Shown piece by piece: positions 59,607 through 64,000 of a stretch of 64,000 nt of DNA (within the stretch, counting starts at the first letter, position 1; every line of letters begins with the position of its first letter). The DNA is taken from contig DATFGT010000127.1 of NCBI GenBank assembly GCA_035249175.1, positions 1 to 64,000 on the forward strand. The letters are read 5' to 3'. Made by a program: the position numbers and the translations under genes. Source of the DNA: 66-474 sp035249175. GTDB taxonomy: Bacteria; Pseudomonadota; Gammaproteobacteria; Xanthomonadales; Rhodanobacteraceae. Under the pieces are notes generated by a model. That model did not search any database and was not told the DNA's origin. It saw only the letters and a program-made list of their open reading frames with translations.

Positions 59607-60152
59607 TCAGCGTCTCTCGATCAGTCCCGCAATGGCGGATTCGAGTGCTTCCGTGCCGCCATCCACACGGTATCCGTCGAGGAAGAAACAGGGCGTGCCA
59701 TTGACGCCGCTGCGCACACCACCCATGAAGTCGGCCTGGATGCGCGAATCGATATTCGGGCGACGGAGGGTTTGCGCCACTTCGGATTCGTCGAGCCCCA
59801 CCTGCCGCAATCCTGCTTCCAGGCCCTCGGCACCGTAAGCCGTCCATTCGTCCTGGTTTTCGTACAACCAATCGTGCATGGGCCAGAATCGATTCCATCC
59901 GGCTGCGGCCTCGGCAACCTCGGCTGCCGGGCGAGCCAGTGGGTGCACTTCCGTCAATGGAAAGTTGCGAAACACAAAGCGAAGGCTGCGGCCGAATTCG
60001 CCCTGCAGGCGCTTGACCTCCGGATAGGCCATGCCGCAGGCGGGGCACTGGTAGTCGCCATACTCGACCAGCGTCACCACGGCGCTTCCGGGCCCTTGCA
60101 CGTGATCGCTGGCCGAAACTGGAATCGCGAGTTCGGGGGATTGACCGTGCAT
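59607..60152 (-). CDS. DsbA-family thiol oxidoreductase (FrnE/DsbA-like, cytosolic)
   Basis: 181 residues, no signal peptide. Active site YGDYQCPACGMAYPEV (CPAC, about residue 36), followed by FRNFPLTEVHP, as in the DSBA_2 domain found in gram-positive and cytosolic DsbA-like proteins. The cis-proline loop is NGTPCFFLDG, with an unusual Cys just after the Pro. ATG 60152 lies 4 bp after the peroxiredoxin stop. Its cytosolic location suggests a reductase or chaperone role. Confidence 0.9.
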   Translation of the reverse strand: MHGQSPELAIPVSASDHVQGPGSAVVTLVEYGDYQCPACGMAYPEVKRLQGEFGRSLRFVFRNFPLTEVHPLARPAAEVAEAAAGWNRFWPMHDWLYENQDEWTAYGAEGLEAGLRQVGLDESEVAQTLRRPNIDSRIQADFMGGVRSGVNGTPCFFLDGYRVDGGTEALESAIAGLIERR

Positions 60153-60156
60153 GGCG

Positions 60157-60639
60157 TCAACCCGCCATCGCCTTGTTCTTGCCCAGGCGTTCCAATGCCT
60201 TGAGGATGCCATCCGCTCCGGGATTGACTCCCATCGGCGACAGATAGCTCCAGCGAATCACGCCACCGCCGTCAACCACGAACAGCGCACGTTCGGCGAC
60301 CCCGTCCTTCTCGTCATAGGCGCCATACTTGCGCGCCACTGCGCCTTTCGGCTCGAAGTCCGACAGCAACGGAAAGTGGTATTTGCGATCGCGCGACAAC
60401 GCGGCATGGCTCCATGCGCCGTCCACGGAGATCGCCAGCAATTGCGCGTCGTACTTTTCGAACTCTTCCAGCAATTCGTTGTACAGGGCGAGCTGATCGC
60501 CGCAGACCGGACTCCAGTCGGCCGGATAAAACGCCAGGATCACGTTGCGGCCGCGAAACTCGGACAACGAGACGGTCTGGTCGGGCGTCGAATGCAGCGT
60601 GAAATCCGGCGCGGTGCTACCAGCAGGCAAGATGTTCAC
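60157..60639 (-). CDS. Peroxiredoxin (AhpC/TSA family, AhpE-like)
   Basis: 160 residues. Peroxidatic Cys46 in FYPADWSPVCGDQLALYNE; the standard T-x-x-C is S-P-V-C. No second resolving Cys in the sequence, so a 1-Cys peroxiredoxin that would need an external thiol, possibly the DsbA-like protein 4 bp downstream. Reduces H2O2 and peroxides in the cytoplasm. First gene of a three-gene unit. Confidence 0.92.
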   Translation of the reverse strand: MNILPAGSTAPDFTLHSTPDQTVSLSEFRGRNVILAFYPADWSPVCGDQLALYNELLEEFEKYDAQLLAISVDGAWSHAALSRDRKYHFPLLSDFEPKGAVARKYGAYDEKDGVAERALFVVDGGGVIRWSYLSPMGVNPGADGILKALERLGKNKAMAG

Positions 60640-60981
60640 CGCGTGCCTCCGGTCAATGCCAGCTTGCGCCTTCAGGGGAAGGACGCTTGTCCGAAAACAG
60701 GTGACAAGGTCGCGCGAGCATACTCTTTTCGCTTGTCACGGGTGCGTGAAAGCTGCAGGGCACGAAGACGCATTGACCCCTGGACGGAGTTTCCCGAGAG
60801 CGGGGCCGAAATACGCGCGAAAGATTCCCGCCCACACAGGACGCACGCGGTTACAAAACGCCCGGTAACGAAACGCGTATGATGCGTTTCGTCGGGGGCA
60901 TCCGCCGCATCGCGGTTGTGGATGCTCCCGGCCACCGTACGACCCGAAGCCCGGAGTCACACCAGACGAGAGGGAAAGGCC
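60640..60981. other. Divergent intergenic region, peroxiredoxin unit / DoxX
   Basis: 342 bp, no credible coding sequence. Contains the 9-bp inverted repeat at 60868-60892. Both promoters should be here, but no clear -35/-10 pair was found. Confidence 0.5.
60868..60892. promoter_or_regulatory. Perfect 9-bp inverted repeat, candidate operator
   Basis: ACGAAACGC-GTATGAT-GCGTTTCGT. It lies 89 bp before the DoxX start and about 230 bp before the peroxiredoxin start. The symmetric 9+7+9 form fits a dimeric regulator site. Confidence 0.55.
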
Positions 60982-61395
60982 ATGCGCTACACCTTGTTCG
61001 AGAGCCGCAAAGACGAGTTGCTGCTGGTGGCACGCATCCTGATGGTGATCCTGTTCGTCTGGGGTGGGTGGGGCAAGCTGATCGGGTTCTCCGGAACCGT
61101 GGGGATGATGACGGGACTGGGGTTGCCAATCCCGACGGTTGCGGCGATCGTGGTGGTGATCATCGAGTTCTTCGTCGGCATCGCGGTCGTCCTCGGTTTC
61201 CTGACGCGGCCGCTGGCACTGCTGTTGGCCGTGTACACGCTCGCCACGGCGTTCATCGGGCACCACTACTGGACGATGACAGGCGACGCGCAGGTCGCGA
61301 ACATGATCAACTTCTACAAGAACGTCTCGATCACGGGCGGATTCCTGCTCCTGTGCGTCACCGGGCCGGGCCGTTATTCGATCGACCGCAAATAG
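60982..61395 (+). CDS. DoxX family membrane protein
   Basis: 137 residues, four membrane helices. ARILMVILFVWGGWGKLIGF and VVVIIEFFVGIAVVLGFLTRP are typical of DoxX. The fourth segment contains HHYWTMTGDAQVANMINFYKN, the common DoxX signature. Members take part in thiosulfate:quinone oxidation or thiol/redox stress. ATG 60982 with GAGAGGGAAAGG before it. Divergent from the redox-stress unit, so a shared theme is plausible. Confidence 0.9.
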   Translation: MRYTLFESRKDELLLVARILMVILFVWGGWGKLIGFSGTVGMMTGLGLPIPTVAAIVVVIIEFFVGIAVVLGFLTRPLALLLAVYTLATAFIGHHYWTMTGDAQVANMINFYKNVSITGGFLLLCVTGPGRYSIDRK

Positions 61396-61579
61396 CGTAG
61401 CTCGACTTGTTGCGGTGATTGATCGTTCCTGAAACACCGTTGCGCACGGTATCCAGCCTGCCACCGCTGACGTCGAACTACTCGTCAGAAGTGGCAATGC
61501 ACAGAGCCGCATCGACCAAGTGGGTGCTTTCGCGGCGCGCTGCACCTCACTCGAACGCGTTGGGTGCCAGGTGAAACCT

Positions 61580-62032
61580 ATGTCGCTCAAGCAACGACCA
61601 GTGACGCTGCATGGCAGCTGCCATTGCAGGCAGGTCAAAGTCAAATTCACGACTCTCCAAGAACCAAGAGAAATAATTCCGCGCGCTTGCGACTGCAGTT
61701 TCTGCAGAAAGCATGGGGCTGCATACATTTCAGGCCCTACGGGCCAACTGCGGATTGTCGCCAGCGACCCGGGCGTCTTGCGTTCATATCGCCAAGGCTC
61801 GGAGACCGCAGAGTTTCGGTTGTGTTCTGAGTGTGGAGTGTTGGTGGCCGTTACGTTCGAGCATGGAGGACGTCTCTATGGTGCGGTCAACGCCGCTTGC
61901 CTTGATGGCGATTTGGGTTTGGGTGGCAGCGTTCCCGCATCTCCGCAAGCCCTCAGCCCGGAGCAAAAGGCGGCAAGATGGTTGCAGGTCTGGGTTCCAG
62001 ATGTGCAACTGTTGTTGGCAGGCACCCGCTAA
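61580..62032 (+). CDS. GFA/CENP-V domain protein
   Basis: 150 residues. Zinc-binding Cys pattern: GSCHC (residues 13-16 region), CDCSFCRKHG, then CSECGVLVAV, as in glutathione-dependent formaldehyde-activating (GFA) and CENP-V-type proteins. The role is usually unknown, with one formaldehyde-glutathione example. ATG 61580 chosen over an upstream in-frame ATG at 61520. No linked formaldehyde genes in the window. Confidence 0.9.
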   Translation: MSLKQRPVTLHGSCHCRQVKVKFTTLQEPREIIPRACDCSFCRKHGAAYISGPTGQLRIVASDPGVLRSYRQGSETAEFRLCSECGVLVAVTFEHGGRLYGAVNAACLDGDLGLGGSVPASPQALSPEQKAARWLQVWVPDVQLLLAGTR

Positions 62033-62194
62033 ATTCAACCGTTGGCCGCAAAAGAATGGATGCATCGCAAACAGACGTTCGCGGGCAACGCGCCTATCAC
62101 GGCTTCTGGCCGAAGATCGACATGTGCGAGCCCCTCCCGACGATCGCCCGGGGCAAATGGGGTTCCGGACGCGCTGCACACGTAGAATTCGCCG

Positions 62195-62842
62195 GTGGTC
62201 CCTTCAGTCATTTTTGATCTCGATTACTGCCTGTGCGCCGGAGATGAAGTCGGGGCGACGTTGTACGAGCCCGTTTTCGCGTCCATCCGGCGTGCGAATG
62301 CCGGTGCCCTGACGGAAGCAGCCCTCGCCGAGGCGTTTGCCGCATGCATGCGGTTTCCTTTCGACGCTGTGGCGGAACGGTTCCACTTCAGTGCCGACAT
62401 GTGCCGCGCGGGCGTGCAGGGCTTCGAAGCGACGGAGGTTGCCACTCCGATGCATGGCTATCCCGATCTCCACGCGTTGCGCGAGCTTCGGGCGCGGCGT
62501 TTCCTGGTGACCACGGGATTCCCGAGGCTACAGCAGAGCAAGATCACGGCACTCGGTATTCGTTCTTGCTTCGATGCAATCTACATCGATTCGATTGTCG
62601 ACCATCCGCGGCGCGGAAAGCAGGCGATCTTCGCGGACACCATCCGCCACCACGCGTTGGTGGCGCGGCAAGTCTGGGTAGTCGGCGACAACGGCGAATC
62701 GGAAATCGCTGCCGGCAATCAGTTGGGGATGATCACCGTCCAGATGCTCCGGCCCGGCGTCGAACGGTGCGATACGGCGCGCCATGCCGTGAGCAACTTG
62801 ATCGAATTGAAAGCGTTGATGAATCGCTCGGTTGGTCCGTGA
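62195..62842 (+). CDS. HAD superfamily hydrolase
   Basis: 215 residues from a GTG start. Motif I FDLDYCL (residues 7-13, nucleophile Asp), motif II TTGFPR region (Thr), motif III K in GKQAIF, motif IV VGDNGESEI. Small alpha-helical cap between I and II, resembling pyrimidine 5'-nucleotidase-type HADs, where the second Asp after D-x is also kept. Substrate a small phosphate ester, unknown. Isolated from its neighbours by 160 and 250 bp. Confidence 0.88.
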   Translation: MVPSVIFDLDYCLCAGDEVGATLYEPVFASIRRANAGALTEAALAEAFAACMRFPFDAVAERFHFSADMCRAGVQGFEATEVATPMHGYPDLHALRELRARRFLVTTGFPRLQQSKITALGIRSCFDAIYIDSIVDHPRRGKQAIFADTIRHHALVARQVWVVGDNGESEIAAGNQLGMITVQMLRPGVERCDTARHAVSNLIELKALMNRSVGP

Positions 62843-63094
62843 CCCGGCGGACAGATCATGGAATCCAGAACGCCGATCTGGCATCGGCTGCATGAATCTT
62901 TTGCTGATGGCGTCAGCCGCAGGATTATCGCGCGACGCTATAAATGCGATCGCAGGTGGCGGCAGTTCATCACGTTCCCGGCGCTGATGCGGCGCGAAGC
63001 GGGGACTGACCGGATGTCAACATCTCGTATGCATCGCTGCAGGTTCGCGCACTCCGCCAGGACGCGCTTCAAATCATCGCAAGAAGGTTGCCGG

Positions 63095-63478
63095 TCAGCG
63101 GCTCGTCTCGCCTTCATCCGCTCCGGTTTCGGACGGATTGGCGGCCGGCACGCCTGCCACGCCTTGCCGCCGGTCGCGTTCCAGCGCGGCGCCCGCCAGC
63201 AGCATCAGGGAAATCGGCGTGGTGATGCTGACGCACACCCCGATCAGGATGATGTGCAGCGCCGGGCAACCCGCGCCCGCCCAGAAGAACACGATGGTTC
63301 CAGCCAGCACCAAGTACATGCCGAGCGTGGTGCCAAGCGTCGGTGCATGCACGCGACGGTAAAACGTGGTGAGGCGCAGCAGGCCTGCCGAACCAATACA
63401 CGCCAGCAGCGCGCCGGCGAACACCAAGACGCCGATCACCAGGGCGACCCACGAAGGCACGGCGGCGAACGCGTTCAT
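63095..63478 (-). CDS. mrpG: Mrp Na+(K+)/H+ antiporter subunit G
   Basis: 127 residues. Three membrane helices; LVFAGALLACIGSAGLLRLTTFYRRVHAPTLGTTLG holds the family motif (LLR-x-PDFYxRxHAxTxxxTxG) in two parts. Mrp antiporters use seven subunits to exchange cations for protons. ATG overlaps the mrpF stop (ATGA). A polar tail of about 25 residues is longer than usual. Last gene of the operon. Confidence 0.93.
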   Translation of the reverse strand: MNAFAAVPSWVALVIGVLVFAGALLACIGSAGLLRLTTFYRRVHAPTLGTTLGMYLVLAGTIVFFWAGAGCPALHIILIGVCVSITTPISLMLLAGAALERDRRQGVAGVPAANPSETGADEGETSR

Positions 63479-63771
63479 TCGATCACCTCACCGCGCAGCA
63501 GGAATTTCGCGAACGCGGCGGTGGCCGCGAAGCCGAGCAGCGCGATGATCAGCCCGGCTTCGACGTACAGGATGCTGCCGGTGCGGATGCCGATGGTGAG
63601 CAGCAGCAGCATCCCGTCGATGTATAGCGCGTCCAGCGCCAACACCCGGTCCTGGGCGCGCGGGCCGCGCACCATCCGGACGATGGCCATGCCCATGCCC
63701 AGCAACAGCAGGAACTGGGCCGCGAGGATGGCGGCGGTCGCGAGGCTGGCGGTCATCGAGAGGGAAGTCAT
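63475..63771 (-). CDS. mrpF: Mrp antiporter subunit F
   Basis: 98 residues, three helices. MVRGPRAQDRVLALDAL (family RGPT-x-DRVLALD) and IALLGFAATAAFAKFLLRGE identify MrpF. ATGA overlaps on both sides with mrpE and mrpG. Confidence 0.95.
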   Translation of the reverse strand: MTSLSMTASLATAAILAAQFLLLLGMGMAIVRMVRGPRAQDRVLALDALYIDGMLLLLTIGIRTGSILYVEAGLIIALLGFAATAAFAKFLLRGEVIE

Positions 63772-64000
63772 CGGAAAATCTGCAGCAACGGCTGTTCGTA
63801 GCGACGCTTGATGTTGGCGATCCAGGTGGCTTCATCGTCGAGGTCGAGCACGTGGATCACCAGCACGCGGCGTCGCGAATCATGGCTGACCCAGATGGTG
63901 CCCGGCGTCGCGGTGATGATGCAGGCCAGCAGCGCCAGTGCGTACGGGCTGGTCATCTCCAGCGGGATCGTGACGAACCCGGAGGTGACGCGCGGCCGGG
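63768..64000 (-). CDS. mrpE: Mrp antiporter subunit E, C-terminal part (5' end outside window)
   Basis: The reading frame is open to the right edge. Visible 77 residues read RPRVTSGFVTIPLE then the hydrophobic ALALLACIITATPGTIWV, the conserved MrpE helix with TPGT, and a soluble tail ending HVLDLDDE and a basic end. The ATG at 63956 is internal and not the start. Overlaps mrpF by 4 bp. The rest of the Mrp operon (A/B, C, D) should lie beyond the edge. Confidence 0.92.
   Translation of the reverse strand, partial: RPRVTSGFVTIPLEMTSPYALALLACIITATPGTIWVSHDSRRRVLVIHVLDLDDEATWIANIKRRYEQPLLQIFR

Noticed and set aside
62858..63094. Short frame starting MESRTPIWHRL before mrpG
   Set aside because: Arg-rich, no convincing ribosome-binding site, and the frame continues into the antisense of mrpG and mrpF; probably non-coding.

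Overview
The window is GC-rich, densely coded chromosomal DNA from a gammaproteobacterium. The lineage is probably Xanthomonadales (Lysobacterales), family Rhodanobacteraceae or a close relative. This is inferred from the overall gene content: tandem M61 peptidases, a large Asp-box (sortilin-type) exported protein, a RecBCD set, a full-length Lhr, and palindromic repeats that have entered coding sequence. No rRNA, tRNA, CRISPR array, prophage or transposase was recognised.

Layout. 1-2.5 kb: two tandem exported M61 glycyl-aminopeptidase paralogues, the first cut by the window edge. 2.6-16 kb: minus-strand unit recC-recB-recD-lhr, with lhr carrying three palindromic repeat insertions in frame. 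16-20.6 kb: a PepSY-type membrane protein behind a promoter with a Fur-like palindrome, a YbfB-type MFS carrier, a sulfotransferase, a small GNAT protein and a NAMPT-type phosphoribosyltransferase (nadV). 20.8-21.6 kb: a rifamycin ADP-ribosyltransferase gene broken by two indels, and a Tyr/Gly-rich lipoprotein. 21.7-28.2 kb: exported D-aminoacylase-type amidohydrolase, MFS carrier, and an 1108-residue Asp-box propeller protein. 28.3-33.6 kb: an NTF2-like protein, then the operon ECF sigma factor - PF10091 (glucoamylase/GH144-like) protein - flavoprotein whose redox-active cysteines are missing, and a patatin lipase. 34-35.8 kb: PhzF-type isomerase and TesB-like thioesterase.

35.9-43.4 kb: two translationally coupled soluble hybrid histidine kinases. 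One has 1901 residues and carries a tandem array of 92-residue double-HAMP units (276-bp DNA repeats), GAF, kinase core and three receiver domains. The other is REC-kinase-REC. 43.7-53.9 kb: MscS channel, PQQ-type propeller, OsmC protein, a divergent pirin pair around a 19-bp palindrome, DUF2231 plus sorbosone-dehydrogenase-like lipoprotein, a DksA-like protein lacking the zinc cysteines, and MFS plus NmrA-type oxidoreductase. 54-59 kb: a four-gene periplasmic polyol/sugar oxidation operon (gluconate-2-dehydrogenase gamma, GMC flavoprotein, three-haem cytochrome c, OprB porin). 59-61.4 kb: thiol/redox genes (peroxiredoxin, DsbA-like, FMN reductase) divergent from DoxX. 61.5-64 kb: GFA/CENP-V protein, HAD phosphatase, and the mrpEFG tail of an Mrp cation/proton antiporter operon running off the edge.

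How the genes may work together (inference). Several genes fit direct periplasmic oxidation of sugars or polyols with electrons passed to the respiratory chain: the OprB porin, the GMC dehydrogenase with cytochrome c, the sorbosone-dehydrogenase-like lipoprotein and the PQQ propeller. RecBCD and Lhr form a DNA-repair unit. The most unusual elements are the cysteine-less MerA/Lpd-like flavoprotein in a sigma-factor operon, the poly-HAMP kinase array, the zinc-less DksA homologue, the in-frame repeats in lhr, and several perfect palindromes in divergent promoter regions.
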